Source: Flavobacterium okayamense (GTDB lineage Bacteria > Bacteroidota > Bacteroidia > Flavobacteriales > Flavobacteriaceae). From it: 64,000 nucleotides of DNA. Of this stretch, positions 14,613 to 24,684 are shown one piece after another; position 1 is the stretch's first letter; every line of letters begins with the position of its first letter. The stretch lies in NCBI RefSeq assembly GCF_019702945.1, contig NZ_AP024749.1, positions 868,001 through 932,000 of the forward strand, in the 5' to 3' direction. Made by a program: the position numbers and the translations under genes. Under the pieces are notes generated by a model. That model ran no database searches and had not been told where the DNA came from. It saw nothing but the letters and a program-made list of their open reading frames with translations.

Positions 14613-17600
14613 ATGAAAACTAAACTACTGATTTTAAGCCTTTTAATTGGAGGTTTTTCAAGTGCTCAATTTGTGTCTTCAGCACCGTGGAATTCTGAAA
14701 GCAAGCAGCAAAAAACTATAGATCAAATGGTTGATGAGTTTAACCAATATTGGTTATCTCATGATAAAAACAAGAAAGGTTCTGGTTATAAGCCTTTTAT
14801 GAGGTGGGAAAATCACTGGAGAAATTTAACAAACGAAAATGGTTTTTTAATCTCTGCAGATGAGCTTTGGGCAGCATGGCAAGAAAAGAATCAGTCTAAA
14901 GCATCTAAAAATTTATCGTCAATGTCTTTACCGCCAAGTAATTGGCAGCCGGTGGGGCCATTTACACATACAAATACAGGTTCTTGGTCTTCTGGACAAG
15001 GAAGAGTAAATTTTGTTTATCAAGATCCAAACAATAGTAATGTAGTTTATATTGGTTCTCCAGCTGGAGGAATTTGGAAATCAACAGATGCAGGAGTAAA
15101 TTGGACACCACTTTCTGACTTTTTACCTCAAATAGGTGTTTCTGGAATTGTTGTAGATCATACAGATTCAAATGTAATTTACATTGCTACTGGTGATAAA
15201 GACGCTTCAGACACATATTCTGTTGGGGTTTTAAAATCAACAGATGGCGGATTAACATGGAATACTACTGGATTAAGTTTTGGAGGAAGCTCAAGTTTTG
15301 CAGGGGATTTAATTATGGATCCAACTAACAATCAAGTATTGTTTTGTGCAACAAGTAGTGGTATTTACAAAACAAGTAATGCAGGAGCCTCATGGTCAGT
15401 TGTTCAAACTGGAGATTTTTCTCAAGGATCAATTCGTTTTAAACCAAGTGACTCATCAATTATTTATGCAGTAAGTGCAAATAGATTTTATAAATCTACT
15501 AATTCTGGGTCATCATTTACAATAATCACGACCGGATTACCTTTTAATTCTGGAAGATTATTATTAGATGTAACACCTGCAAACTCCAATTATATTTATA
15601 TTTTAAGTGCTACTACTGGTTATGCATTTCAAGGAATTTATAGATCGACCGACAGCGGAACAAGTTTTACTGCAAGAAATACATCAACGGATGTTTTTGA
15701 GTCTTCTCAAGCTTGGTATGATTTAGCATTAGGAGTTTCAGATACAAATGCTGAAGAAATTTTTACGGGTTGTTTAAACGTATGGAAATCTTCTAATGGA
15801 GGAACATCTTTTACTAAAATTAATAACTGGAGTTCACCTTCAGCACCATCTTATACTCATGCAGATATTCATTATTTAGGGTTTTATGGAGGAAATTTAT
15901 ATGCTGGAACTGATGGGGGTGTCTATGTTTCTCAAAACGGAGGAACTAATTTTACTGATTTAACAGCTACTGCACAAATTAGTCAATTTTATAAAATCGC
16001 AGTATCAAAACAATCTGCTGCAAATATGGTTGGTGGTTTACAAGATAATGGTGGTCATGCCTACAGTAGTGGTCAATGGAAAAACTATTATGGTGCTGAT
16101 GGAATGGATACGGAAATTGATCCCACAAATCCTAACTTGTATTATGGTTTTATTCAAAATGGTGGTTCTTTATATATAAGTAGTACAGCAGGAAATGGAA
16201 TAACAGGAAGTGTTAGTTCGCCAGGTGGTCAAAGTGGAAATTGGGTAACTCCACTAGCAACTAATAGTATTGGAGAATTGTTCTCTGGTTTTGCGGGATT
16301 ATATAAATTAACTGGAGGTACATGGACACAACAAAACTCAGGAAGTATTGGATCAGGAAACCTTGAATTAATTTATGTTGATCCTACAAACGATGATATT
16401 ATGTATATTTCAAATGGTTCAACTTTGTATAAAAGTACAAACCATGGCGTAAACTTTTCATCAATTTTTACTGCTTCTTCTACAATTAGATCAATAGCTG
16501 TAAATTCTAATAATAATAATATAGTTTATTTAACTACTTCTGGAACTGGAGGGCAAGTGTTAAAGTCAACAAATGGAGGAACTACATTTACAAATATCAC
16601 TTCAGGCATACCGAGTATTGGAAAAAATGTTATTGTTCATCAGGGACAACATCCTGATAACCCTTTATATGTAGGAACAAGTTTAGGAGTATACTATTTA
16701 GATGATACCATGGGCTCTTGGCAAGCTTTTGATACAAATTTACCTAATGTTTCTGTTACGGATTTAGCAATTAATTTATTTGATAATAAAATAATAGCAT
16801 CAACTTATGGAAGAGGAATATGGCAAACGGATATACCTGTTCAGTTAGCACCAGATGATGTTAAACTACTTGCAATCAATAATCCTGGTTCAAATGTAAA
16901 TTGCGGTAATTTAACTCCAGAAATTGTAATAGAAAATAATGGAGTCAATACAATTAATTCAGTTCAAATTGATTACAGTGTTGATGGCACACCATACAAT
17001 ACAACTTGGAATGGAACATTAATTTCTGGAGCTACTGCAGTTGTAACACTTCCTTCATTAGTTTTAAGTAGAGGTATACATACTTTTAATGTTACTACTA
17101 CAATTACAAATGATGCATTTTCAAGTAATAATAATGGTACTGTTTCTATTTATGTAAATGATCAAGGTACTGTTGGAGTGGTTAATACATTTGAAAATAC
17201 AGTTGATGAATTATTAAGATATGATGAAGGTTCAACAACTGCTCTGTGGGTTAGAGGCGTTAGAAATGGAGGTGCATTAGCAAGTGGTTTTGGAAACAAT
17301 GTTTTTACAACTAATCTTACAGGGAATTATCCAGATCAAACAAAATCTTATTTAGTTTCTCAATGTTATAATTTAACAGATGTGTCAAGCCCTGAGATTC
17401 ATTTTGACATGAAATATGATTTGGAGCTGAATTGGGATATTGTATATGTAGAATACACTACAGATTTTGGTGCTAATTGGAATGTTTTGGGAACTATGGG
17501 TGCTAATTGGTACAATAGTGATAGAACTGTAGCAACAGCAGGAAATGATTGTTATAATTGTCCTGGTGCACAATGGACTGGTACTAATACAACAAACACA

Positions 17601-17990
17601 AACTATTTTTATCCGTTAAATTCTTTGATTGGTGAACCTAATGTAATATTTAGAATAGTTTTTCATTCAGATGAATCAGTAAATCAATTAGGTGTTAATA
17701 TTGATAATTTTGTTATAACAGGTACGCTTTCTGAACAGAATTTTAACACAAATGAATTTTTTGTTTATCCAAATCCTTCTAAAGGAATCTTTAATATTTC
17801 ATTTTCAAACGAAGTGCCTGAAAGTATAGAGATTTTTGAAGTGACCGGTAAAAAAGTTTTTAGTAGCGATAAATTAAACATTGAAGGGTCAATTGTTAAA
17901 TTGGATTTAACTAATCTTTCATCTGGAATTTACTTTGTTAAGATTCAATCTAACGATAAACAATTAGTAAAACGTATTATTAAAGAATAA
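14613..17990 (+). CDS. Secreted Asp-box beta-propeller protein with T9SS sorting domain
   Basis: A 1125-residue secreted protein. After the signal peptide (1-18) come sortilin/BNR-type propeller repeats: nine Asp-box motifs of the form S-x-D/N-x-G-x-x-W/F are visible (for example STDAGVNW, STDGGLTW, SSNGGTSF, STNHGVNF, STNGGTTF) between about residues 155 and 685. A CARDB-like beta domain (about 750-850), a jelly-roll/MAM-like domain (about 865-1040) and a T9SS type A tail (from about 1050, with VYPNPSKGIFNIS and SGIYFVKI) follow. The tail sends it through the T9SS. It has Asp boxes but no recognisable sialidase catalytic set, so binding is as likely as hydrolysis. Its stop codon shares one base with the next gene's ATG. 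Confidence 0.85.
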   Translation: MKTKLLILSLLIGGFSSAQFVSSAPWNSESKQQKTIDQMVDEFNQYWLSHDKNKKGSGYKPFMRWENHWRNLTNENGFLISADELWAAWQEKNQSKASKNLSSMSLPPSNWQPVGPFTHTNTGSWSSGQGRVNFVYQDPNNSNVVYIGSPAGGIWKSTDAGVNWTPLSDFLPQIGVSGIVVDHTDSNVIYIATGDKDASDTYSVGVLKSTDGGLTWNTTGLSFGGSSSFAGDLIMDPTNNQVLFCATSSGIYKTSNAGASWSVVQTGDFSQGSIRFKPSDSSIIYAVSANRFYKSTNSGSSFTIITTGLPFNSGRLLLDVTPANSNYIYILSATTGYAFQGIYRSTDSGTSFTARNTSTDVFESSQAWYDLALGVSDTNAEEIFTGCLNVWKSSNGGTSFTKINNWSSPSAPSYTHADIHYLGFYGGNLYAGTDGGVYVSQNGGTNFTDLTATAQISQFYKIAVSKQSAANMVGGLQDNGGHAYSSGQWKNYYGADGMDTEIDPTNPNLYYGFIQNGGSLYISSTAGNGITGSVSSPGGQSGNWVTPLATNSIGELFSGFAGLYKLTGGTWTQQNSGSIGSGNLELIYVDPTNDDIMYISNGSTLYKSTNHGVNFSSIFTASSTIRSIAVNSNNNNIVYLTTSGTGGQVLKSTNGGTTFTNITSGIPSIGKNVIVHQGQHPDNPLYVGTSLGVYYLDDTMGSWQAFDTNLPNVSVTDLAINLFDNKIIASTYGRGIWQTDIPVQLAPDDVKLLAINNPGSNVNCGNLTPEIVIENNGVNTINSVQIDYSVDGTPYNTTWNGTLISGATAVVTLPSLVLSRGIHTFNVTTTITNDAFSSNNNGTVSIYVNDQGTVGVVNTFENTVDELLRYDEGSTTALWVRGVRNGGALASGFGNNVFTTNLTGNYPDQTKSYLVSQCYNLTDVSSPEIHFDMKYDLELNWDIVYVEYTTDFGANWNVLGTMGANWYNSDRTVATAGNDCYNCPGAQWTGTNTTNTNYFYPLNSLIGEPNVIFRIVFHSDESVNQLGVNIDNFVITGTLSEQNFNTNEFFVYPNPSKGIFNISFSNEVPESIEIFEVTGKKVFSSDKLNIEGSIVKLDLTNLSSGIYFVKIQSNDKQLVKRIIKE

Positions 17991-20809
17991 TGAAAAAAAT
18001 ATTTTTTGCCCTAAGTTTTTTGGTTTTTTCTTTAAGTGTAACATCACAAAATAGAGAAGAAAAAAGCCTTACAAATCAAAAATTTTTGAGAATAAACGAA
18101 GAGATTTCGCCTGAAAAAGCATTAAAAGTTTTTTCAATGGAGTTTAAATTAAATAAAGAAGTTTCTTTCTCTAAAGTTTCTTCAAATGTTGATAAAGTAG
18201 GTTTTATTCATGAAAAATATCAACAGTTTTACAAAGGATTGAAAGTAGAATTTGGTACAGCTATTGTTCACTCAAAAGATGGAAAAGCAAGACTAGTTAA
18301 TGGAGAGTTATATGCAATTGAAAATCAAAATATACAACCAAATTTAAATAGTGAGCAAGGCTTAGCTAAAGCCATACAATATATAAATGCTGAATCTTAT
18401 CTTTGGGAAAATGAAGTTCAATCTAAGATAATGGATTATGTTAAACCTGACGGAGAACTGTTATTGTTGCCAAATTTAAATTCGGGCTCATTAATATTAG
18501 CTTATAAATATGATATTTATGCTACACAACCAATTTCTAGAAACGAAGTTTATATAGACGCTAATTCTGGTGAGATTTTATTAGTGAATGCAATAATTAA
18601 GCATGCTCATGAATTATTTTCAAATGAAGATTTAAAGTTTAAAAAAGAGCAGGTAGAAAGGGCAGTTTTAGCAACAGGTAATGCAGATACTCGTTACAGT
18701 GGGAGTAGACAAATTGAAACTACTTTCGACGGAACAAATTATATTTTACAAGATTATTCTAGAGGTAATGGAATTTTGACCTACAATTGTGAGGATACAG
18801 GAACATATCAAGATGTAGATTTTATTGATAATGATAACAATTGGACAAGTGCAGAACATGCTAATGTTTTTAAAGATGATGGAGCTCTTGATGCGCATTG
18901 GGGTGCAGAAATAACATATGATTTTTGGGGTAATATTTTCGGAAGAAATAGTTTCGATAATAATGGCGCTGCAATAAGAAGTTATGTTCACCATGGAAAT
19001 TATAACAATGCAAGTTGGAATGGTTCAGTTATGACATATGGAGATGGAACTGCTGGAGGTTTTGATATTTTAACATCAATAGATGTGTGTGGGCATGAAA
19101 TTGGGCACGCTGTGTGTACTTATACCGCTAATTTAGTTTATGCTAATGAATCAGGAGCAATGAATGAGGCTTTTTCAGATATTTGGGGAGCTTGTATTGA
19201 ACATTATGGAAGAACAGGTAGTTTAACAACACCTAGGCCAGCTTCGGTTTGGTTAATTGGAGAAGATTTAGGTAATGCATTGCGCTCTATGAGCAATCCA
19301 AATTCTAAAGGGGATCCAGATACTTATGGAGGAACTTTTTGGTATACCGGAACTGCTGATAATGGTGGAGTTCATACAAATTCAGGTGTTTTAAATCATT
19401 GGTTTTATATTTTGTCTGAGGGAGAATCTGGAACTAACAATGCACCTTCTCCTGATACTTACAATGTCACTGGAATAGGTTTAGATAAAGCTGCTGAAAT
19501 TGCATATCTTGCAGAAAGAGATTATTTAACGCCTAATTCTACTTATTTAGATGCCCGTAATGCTACAATTGAAGTTGTATACAATTTATATTGTGCAAAT
19601 AGTCCAGAAGCAGAATCAGTAACTAATGCATGGTATGCTGTTAATGTTGGAGAATCTTATGTTGCTGTGAATTATGATGTAGCATTACAATCTATTGCAC
19701 AAAATCAAACAATACCATGTACTACAAATTCCTTTGCCACAACTATAAGCTTTAAAAATCAAGGATTAAATTCATTATCAAGTGTAAATATTTCTTATAA
19801 TGTTGATGGTGGTGCAAATACTAATGAAGTTTGGAATGGAACTTTAGGGCTTTGTCAAGAAACAACATATCCTATTTCAGTGACAGGTCTTTCTAGAGGT
19901 GCGCACACTTTAAACATTACAACTACAGTTACAAGTGATGCAAGACCTGAAAATAATACTAAATCGATTGTATTTTTCATAAATGATTCAGGTATTGTAA
20001 ATGTTGTAAACCCTTTTAGTACTATATCTGATGAATTGATAGCTTATAATGATGAAGGTACTTCAACTTGGTTTAGAGGTGTTAGAGGTTTTGGAGCAAT
20101 GTCTTCTGCTGGTAATACAGTTTATTTAATTAACGATACAGGTGATTATCCTGATGCAACTAAATCTTATTTAGTGTCACAATGTTATGACTTAACAACT
20201 TTAAGTAGCCCTCAATTAAGTTTTGATATGAAATTTGATTTAGAAGAAGACTGGGACATTGTTTATGTTGAATATTCTACAGATTTTGGAGCTAATTGGA
20301 ATGTTTTAGGCACAATGGGAGCAAATTGGTACAATAGTAATAGAACGCTTGCATCATCAGGAGGAAATGATTGTTACAATTGTCCAGGTGCACAATGGAC
20401 AGGGACAAACACAACTAATACAAACTATTTCTATTCCTTGAGTGCATTAAATTCTGAAACCAATATTATTTTTAGAATAGTTTTCCATTCAGATGAAGCA
20501 GTTACTCAGTTAGGAGTTAATGTAGATAATTTCTTAATTAGTGGAACTTTAAGCAATGAAAGTTTTAATACTAATGAAATCTTAGTATATCCTAATCCTT
20601 CTAAAGGAATCTATAACATATCACTAGGAACAAATCAATTAGAAAAAATTGAAGTTTATGATATTAATGGCAGATTAATTTTAAATCAAAATTCTTTCGA
20701 AAATTCTTTCGAGACAAAAATTGATTTATCAAATGCTTCAACTGGAGTTTATTTCATTAAAATTTCTGCAGAAGGAAAGAACTTCGTTAAAAGGATTGTT
20801 AAAGAATAA
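17990..20809 (+). CDS. M4-family (thermolysin-like) metallopeptidase with T9SS sorting domain
   Basis: A 939-residue secreted zinc protease: signal peptide (1-19), FTP/PepSY-type propeptide (about 25-210), M4 catalytic domain (about 225-560), then the same CARDB-like, jelly-roll and T9SS type A modules as the preceding protein. The zinc site is complete: HEIGH (His369, Glu370, His373) and Glu393 in NEAFSD; the catalytic His462 lies in GGVHTNSG. It should be an active extracellular endopeptidase. It starts on the last base of the upstream stop (TAATG-type overlap), implying coupled expression of the pair. The C-terminal 370 residues closely resemble those of its neighbour. Confidence 0.93.
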   Translation: MKKIFFALSFLVFSLSVTSQNREEKSLTNQKFLRINEEISPEKALKVFSMEFKLNKEVSFSKVSSNVDKVGFIHEKYQQFYKGLKVEFGTAIVHSKDGKARLVNGELYAIENQNIQPNLNSEQGLAKAIQYINAESYLWENEVQSKIMDYVKPDGELLLLPNLNSGSLILAYKYDIYATQPISRNEVYIDANSGEILLVNAIIKHAHELFSNEDLKFKKEQVERAVLATGNADTRYSGSRQIETTFDGTNYILQDYSRGNGILTYNCEDTGTYQDVDFIDNDNNWTSAEHANVFKDDGALDAHWGAEITYDFWGNIFGRNSFDNNGAAIRSYVHHGNYNNASWNGSVMTYGDGTAGGFDILTSIDVCGHEIGHAVCTYTANLVYANESGAMNEAFSDIWGACIEHYGRTGSLTTPRPASVWLIGEDLGNALRSMSNPNSKGDPDTYGGTFWYTGTADNGGVHTNSGVLNHWFYILSEGESGTNNAPSPDTYNVTGIGLDKAAEIAYLAERDYLTPNSTYLDARNATIEVVYNLYCANSPEAESVTNAWYAVNVGESYVAVNYDVALQSIAQNQTIPCTTNSFATTISFKNQGLNSLSSVNISYNVDGGANTNEVWNGTLGLCQETTYPISVTGLSRGAHTLNITTTVTSDARPENNTKSIVFFINDSGIVNVVNPFSTISDELIAYNDEGTSTWFRGVRGFGAMSSAGNTVYLINDTGDYPDATKSYLVSQCYDLTTLSSPQLSFDMKFDLEEDWDIVYVEYSTDFGANWNVLGTMGANWYNSNRTLASSGGNDCYNCPGAQWTGTNTTNTNYFYSLSALNSETNIIFRIVFHSDEAVTQLGVNVDNFLISGTLSNESFNTNEILVYPNPSKGIYNISLGTNQLEKIEVYDINGRLILNQNSFENSFETKIDLSNASTGVYFIKISAEGKNFVKRIVKE

Positions 20810-20839
20810 TTTTTAATAAAGGTTTATTAAACAAAAAGT

Positions 20840-20847
20840 TATATTTG
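20840..20847 (+). promoter_or_regulatory. -7 box of the M13 peptidase gene
   Basis: TATATTTG fits TAnnTTTG and lies 28 nt before the ATG. No TTG is found at the expected distance upstream. Confidence 0.4.
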
Positions 20848-20875
20848 TAAAATAACTTTCTTTAACCAAATCAAA

Positions 20876-22954
20876 ATGAAAAAAAATATGATTAAAGGAA
20901 GCTTAGGCTTCCTTTTTTTATTGTCTCTTTTAAATTCGTGTAAAACGAATCAAGAAGTGGCAAAAGTTGAACCTAAAAAAGCAAGCCCAGGAATTAATAC
21001 AAATTACATGGATACTTCGGTAAGTCCTGCTGATAATTTTTTCCGTTATGTAAACGGGAAATGGCTAGATAAAACTGAAATTCCAGCCGATAGAACACGT
21101 TGGGGAAGTTTTGATGAACTTCGCAAGAATACCGATGACGATGTAATGGCAATCTTAAAAGAAGCTTTAGCAGACAAAACAATTGATCCTAATTCTGATC
21201 AAGGAAAAGCATTAAGTTTATACAAATCGGTTTTAGATACTGTTACACGTAATAAAATGGGAATTTCTCCATTGAAACCATACCTAGCTAAGATTGATAA
21301 AATTCAAAATACTCAAGATTTAATCGCCTTAACAACTGAATTGGAAGCAGAAGCTAGCATTGGTTTTTTCGGAAGTTATATTTATACCGATGCAAAAAAT
21401 AGTAACCGAAACGTAGTTTATATTGGTAATGGAAGTTTAGGTTTACCTGATAGAGATTATTATGTTTCTGATGCAGAAGATACCAAAGAAAAAAGAGCTA
21501 AATATGTAGCTCACGTAACAAGAATGTTACAGTTTTTAGGCGACTCTGAAGCTCAAGCAAAAACTTCTGCAGAGCAAATTTTAGCACTAGAAACTAAAAT
21601 GGCAGAATCGATGTTAGACAGAGTTGAACGTCGTGATAGAAGAAAAACGTATAACCCAATGACAGTTGCCGAATTAGGTAAAGTTTTACCAACAGTCAAT
21701 TGGGATAATTATTTAACAGGTGTAGGAATTGGAAAAATTGATTCAGTAGTAGTTTCACAACCAAGATATTTAGAAAAAATTGAAACCATTTTTAAAGAAG
21801 GCGATTTAGCTTCTTGGAAAGCATATTTACGTTGGACTTTATTAAACGATGCTTCAGGAGTGTTATCAACTGAGATTGCTGATGCTAATTGGGATTTCTA
21901 TGGTAAAACTTTAACAGGAGCTGTAAAACAACGTCCTGCAGAAGAAAGAGCTTTGGCTACTGTAAATGGTAGACTAGGTGAAGCTTTAGGAAAATTATAT
22001 GTAGCTAAAAAATTCCCGCCTGAAGCTAAAGCAAAAGCACAAGCGATGATTGCTAACGTAATGAAAGCTTTTGAAAACAGAATTGATAATTTACCTTGGA
22101 TGACGCCTTCAACTAAGGAAAATGCAAAATTGAAATTAAACAAATTAACAGTTAAAATTGGATATCCTGATAAATGGAAAGATTATTCTAAATTAAAGGT
22201 TACAAGCCCTGAAAATGGAGGAACTTATTTTGAAAATTCTAGACAATATGCTTTATGGTCACACCAAAAGAATTTAGATAAATTAGGAAAACCAGTGGAT
22301 AAAACCGAATGGGGAATGTCACCTCAAACAGTAAATGCATATTTCAACCCATCTAATAATGAGATTGTTTTCCCTGCTGCTATCTTACAACCGCCTTTCT
22401 ATGATTACAAAGCGGATGAAGCGGTAAATTATGGTGGAATTGGTGCGGTTATCGGACATGAAATTTCTCACGGATTTGATGACTCAGGTTCACGTTACGA
22501 TTCAAACGGAAATTTAGTAAATTGGTGGAGTGATGAAGATTTAAAACAGTTTACTGAACTTGGAGGCGCATTAGCGGCTCAATATTCTAATTTACAACCG
22601 TTACCTGGAATTTATGTTGATGGTAAATTTACATTAGGTGAAAACATTGGTGATTTAGGAGGTGTGAATGCTGCTTATGATGGTTTACAAATTTATTTGA
22701 AAGAAAATGGAAATCCTGGATTAATTGACGGTTATACACCAGAACAACGTTTCTTTATTTCTTGGGCAACAATCTGGAGAACTAAAATGCGTGACGAAGC
22801 AATTAAAAATCAAGTAAAAACAGACCCACATTCGCCAGGAATGTATCGTGCGGCAGAACCATTGAAAAACATGGATGCTTTTTACAATACTTTTGGTGTA
22901 AAAGAAGGAAACGGAATGTATGTAAAACCAGAAGACCGAGTTAAAATTTGGTAA
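20876..22954 (+). CDS. M13-family metallopeptidase (neprilysin/PepO-like) lipoprotein
   Basis: A 692-residue zinc peptidase of family M13, full length. The signal peptide ends in a lipobox (SLLNSCKTN), so it should be anchored in the periplasm or outer membrane. The catalytic motif GHEISHGFDD (His528, Glu529, His532) and the third ligand Glu589 in GENIGDLGG are intact, as is the substrate-binding NAYFNPSNNEIVFPAAILQ region. M13 enzymes cut peptides rather than large proteins, which would suit degrading products of the upstream M4 protease; that link is inference. An alternative ATG lies at 20888. Confidence 0.95.
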   Translation: MKKNMIKGSLGFLFLLSLLNSCKTNQEVAKVEPKKASPGINTNYMDTSVSPADNFFRYVNGKWLDKTEIPADRTRWGSFDELRKNTDDDVMAILKEALADKTIDPNSDQGKALSLYKSVLDTVTRNKMGISPLKPYLAKIDKIQNTQDLIALTTELEAEASIGFFGSYIYTDAKNSNRNVVYIGNGSLGLPDRDYYVSDAEDTKEKRAKYVAHVTRMLQFLGDSEAQAKTSAEQILALETKMAESMLDRVERRDRRKTYNPMTVAELGKVLPTVNWDNYLTGVGIGKIDSVVVSQPRYLEKIETIFKEGDLASWKAYLRWTLLNDASGVLSTEIADANWDFYGKTLTGAVKQRPAEERALATVNGRLGEALGKLYVAKKFPPEAKAKAQAMIANVMKAFENRIDNLPWMTPSTKENAKLKLNKLTVKIGYPDKWKDYSKLKVTSPENGGTYFENSRQYALWSHQKNLDKLGKPVDKTEWGMSPQTVNAYFNPSNNEIVFPAAILQPPFYDYKADEAVNYGGIGAVIGHEISHGFDDSGSRYDSNGNLVNWWSDEDLKQFTELGGALAAQYSNLQPLPGIYVDGKFTLGENIGDLGGVNAAYDGLQIYLKENGNPGLIDGYTPEQRFFISWATIWRTKMRDEAIKNQVKTDPHSPGMYRAAEPLKNMDAFYNTFGVKEGNGMYVKPEDRVKIW

Positions 22955-22975
22955 TACATTTTAAAATTTGATATT

Positions 22976-23003
22976 AAAAAGCCCAACATTTGTTGGGTTT
23001 TTT
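22976..23003. terminator. Bidirectional intrinsic terminator
   Basis: CCCAACA and TGTTGGG form a stem flanked by an A-run and a T-run between the convergent M13 peptidase and SDR-type genes. Confidence 0.85.
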
Positions 23004-23009
23004 AATTGT

Positions 23010-23828
23010 TTAAATTTCATTCAAAAACTCAAAACCATATTTTTCACGTAAATATTTACAGCTAATATATTTTCCTTTTGAAATAGCATTCGTTTTAAAT
23101 TCCGGGATTTCTAAACCTAAATTAGCAGCTTTTTGAGGATAATATTCGTTGCGCTTAGGATGTTTTGGATAAACCGCATTTAATGCTTTTCCCCATAAAT
23201 TATTTTCTATAATATGAAAGATAAGATTGATGCAATCTTGTTGATGAATTAAATTAACAGGAGCTTCAGGATTGTCGATATTTTTCTTTCCAGAAATATA
23301 ATTAACAGGATGTCGGTTTTCCCCAATTAACCCGCCAAAGCGTAAAATGGTAGTTTCAAAATGCGTGTTGTAACGTAAACGGTTTTCAGTTTCTAGTAAT
23401 TGTTTACCGCGGTCATCATTAGGTTGAGGTGGTGTATCTTCATAAATGGTTTTCATAGGAAAACTATCAGGAAAAACAGCTGTAGAGCTTACAAAAATTA
23501 CTTTTTTAACCGTTGATTTTTCTAAAAAAGGTAAACAATTTTCTATCTTTTTTACTAAACTTTCTGGATTACCACCTCGCAAATTAGGCGGGAAATTGAT
23601 GATTAAGAGTTCACTTTCTTCTAAAAAATTTTCAAAATCTCCAACAATTTCATTTTCATGTAACTCTACTATATAGGGTTGAATGTTTTCGGCTTTTAAC
23701 TTTCGATGTTTAGAAATTGAAGTTGTAGAACCTTTTACTTCGTAACCTTTAGTTATAAATTGTTGGGCTAAAGGAAATCCTAACCAACCACAACCTAAAA
23801 TAGATATCTGTTTTCTATTCTCTTTCAT
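23010..23828 (-). CDS. NAD(P)-binding SDR-type protein (YeeZ-like)
   Basis: A 272-residue Rossmann-fold protein of the extended short-chain dehydrogenase type. The dinucleotide-binding loop is at the N-terminus (ILGCGWLGFPLAQ, from residue 10), followed by VSSTAVFP. The usual YxxxK is not evident, as in YeeZ-like members, so catalytic activity is uncertain. It lies 12 nt downstream of the zinc-ribbon gene and likely ends that transcript. Substrate unknown. Confidence 0.8.
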   Translation of the reverse strand: MKENRKQISILGCGWLGFPLAQQFITKGYEVKGSTTSISKHRKLKAENIQPYIVELHENEIVGDFENFLEESELLIINFPPNLRGGNPESLVKKIENCLPFLEKSTVKKVIFVSSTAVFPDSFPMKTIYEDTPPQPNDDRGKQLLETENRLRYNTHFETTILRFGGLIGENRHPVNYISGKKNIDNPEAPVNLIHQQDCINLIFHIIENNLWGKALNAVYPKHPKRNEYYPQKAANLGLEIPEFKTNAISKGKYISCKYLREKYGFEFLNEI

Positions 23829-23840
23829 CTATTCTCTTTA

Positions 23841-24191
23841 TTAACTATCCTTTTTGACTAAAACAAATCCGTCATTCTCAATTGCCATATAACCTTGGTC
23901 ATATAAAAAATAATAGCGATTGCCATTTTTGGTTTCGTAAATTGAAGTTACAAATTCAAAATCGAAACCTTTTGCTAGTAGTTTAGTGCGCGTAGTTTTG
24001 GTTTTACTTTCGGGATTTAATTCACAAAGAATACGATAATTTTTACGCAATTTATTATTAATGTTGCGCATTAAATTGTTTTGGTCTTTGTTCATTTTAT
24101 TGTTGTAGGAGTTTCGGCAAGCGTCACTACAAAACTTCTTGTCTTCTCTTCCTACAATTTTATCGCCACATTCTAAACAGGTTTTACTCAT
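23841..24191 (-). CDS. Small zinc-ribbon protein
   Basis: A 116-residue cytosolic protein. An N-terminal zinc ribbon is formed by CLECGDKI and KKFCSDACR (two CxxC-type pairs at about 5-25). A basic helical middle (NNKLRKNY, KTKTTRTKLL) and a C-terminal beta part (NGNRYYFLYDQGYM) follow. This combination occurs in uncharacterised Bacteroidota proteins; nucleic-acid binding is possible but not shown. It lies 2 nt after the DUF6265 gene and 12 nt before the SDR-type gene on the same strand. Confidence 0.75.
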   Translation of the reverse strand: MSKTCLECGDKIVGREDKKFCSDACRNSYNNKMNKDQNNLMRNINNKLRKNYRILCELNPESKTKTTRTKLLAKGFDFEFVTSIYETKNGNRYYFLYDQGYMAIENDGFVLVKKDS

Positions 24192-24193
24192 TA

Positions 24194-24679
24194 CTATTTC
24201 TTAAAATTAAAAATTAATTCTTCGTTAGTTTCTTCCATCAATACATAAACAATCATGTGATTGTCATCAATTTTTTCATAGGTGATTTTGTCAAAATAGA
24301 ATTTATTCCCATCTATTTTAACCAAACGGAAACTTTCTTTTTCATCTTGTTTTTCCCAACCTTTTAATTCTTTATCAAAGTGCTTTAGTTCTAAAACTAA
24401 ACTTTTGTCTTTCTCTATAATGTGCCCGACTTCATAAAAGAAAACTTCATTGTCATTCCACATTTTAAAAGAAAACAACATGGATTTAGCAGAAGCTAAA
24501 CTCCAGTTTTCTTCAAAATTACCCATTTCAGAAGCTCCTTTCCAATTCCCAGAAAGCCATTTTATATCATTTAAATTTGCTTTTGGCGAACCTTTTTCAT
24601 CATTATAATGTAAAGTGTTTTGCGCTTTGCAAGACAATGTAATTATTGAGATTGCAATTAGAAACAGCAGTTTTTTCAT
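24194..24679 (-). CDS. DUF6265-type lipoprotein
   Basis: A 161-residue protein with a lipoprotein signal peptide (lipobox ITLSCKAQ). The mature part, with IKWLSGNWKG and later FYEVGHIIEKD, resembles the DUF6265 family, a small beta-barrel of unknown function in exported Bacteroidota proteins. It starts 5 nt downstream of the GNAT-nitrilase fusion gene and continues into the zinc-ribbon and SDR-type genes, forming a four-gene minus-strand unit whose common purpose is not apparent. Confidence 0.7.
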   Translation of the reverse strand: MKKLLFLIAISIITLSCKAQNTLHYNDEKGSPKANLNDIKWLSGNWKGASEMGNFEENWSLASAKSMLFSFKMWNDNEVFFYEVGHIIEKDKSLVLELKHFDKELKGWEKQDEKESFRLVKIDGNKFYFDKITYEKIDDNHMIVYVLMEETNEELIFNFKK

Positions 24680-24684
24680 ATTGT

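Noticed and set aside
20812..20831. Terminator after the M4 protease gene
   Set aside because: TTTAATAA/TTATTAAA can pair, but the stem is all A and T and no T-run follows.
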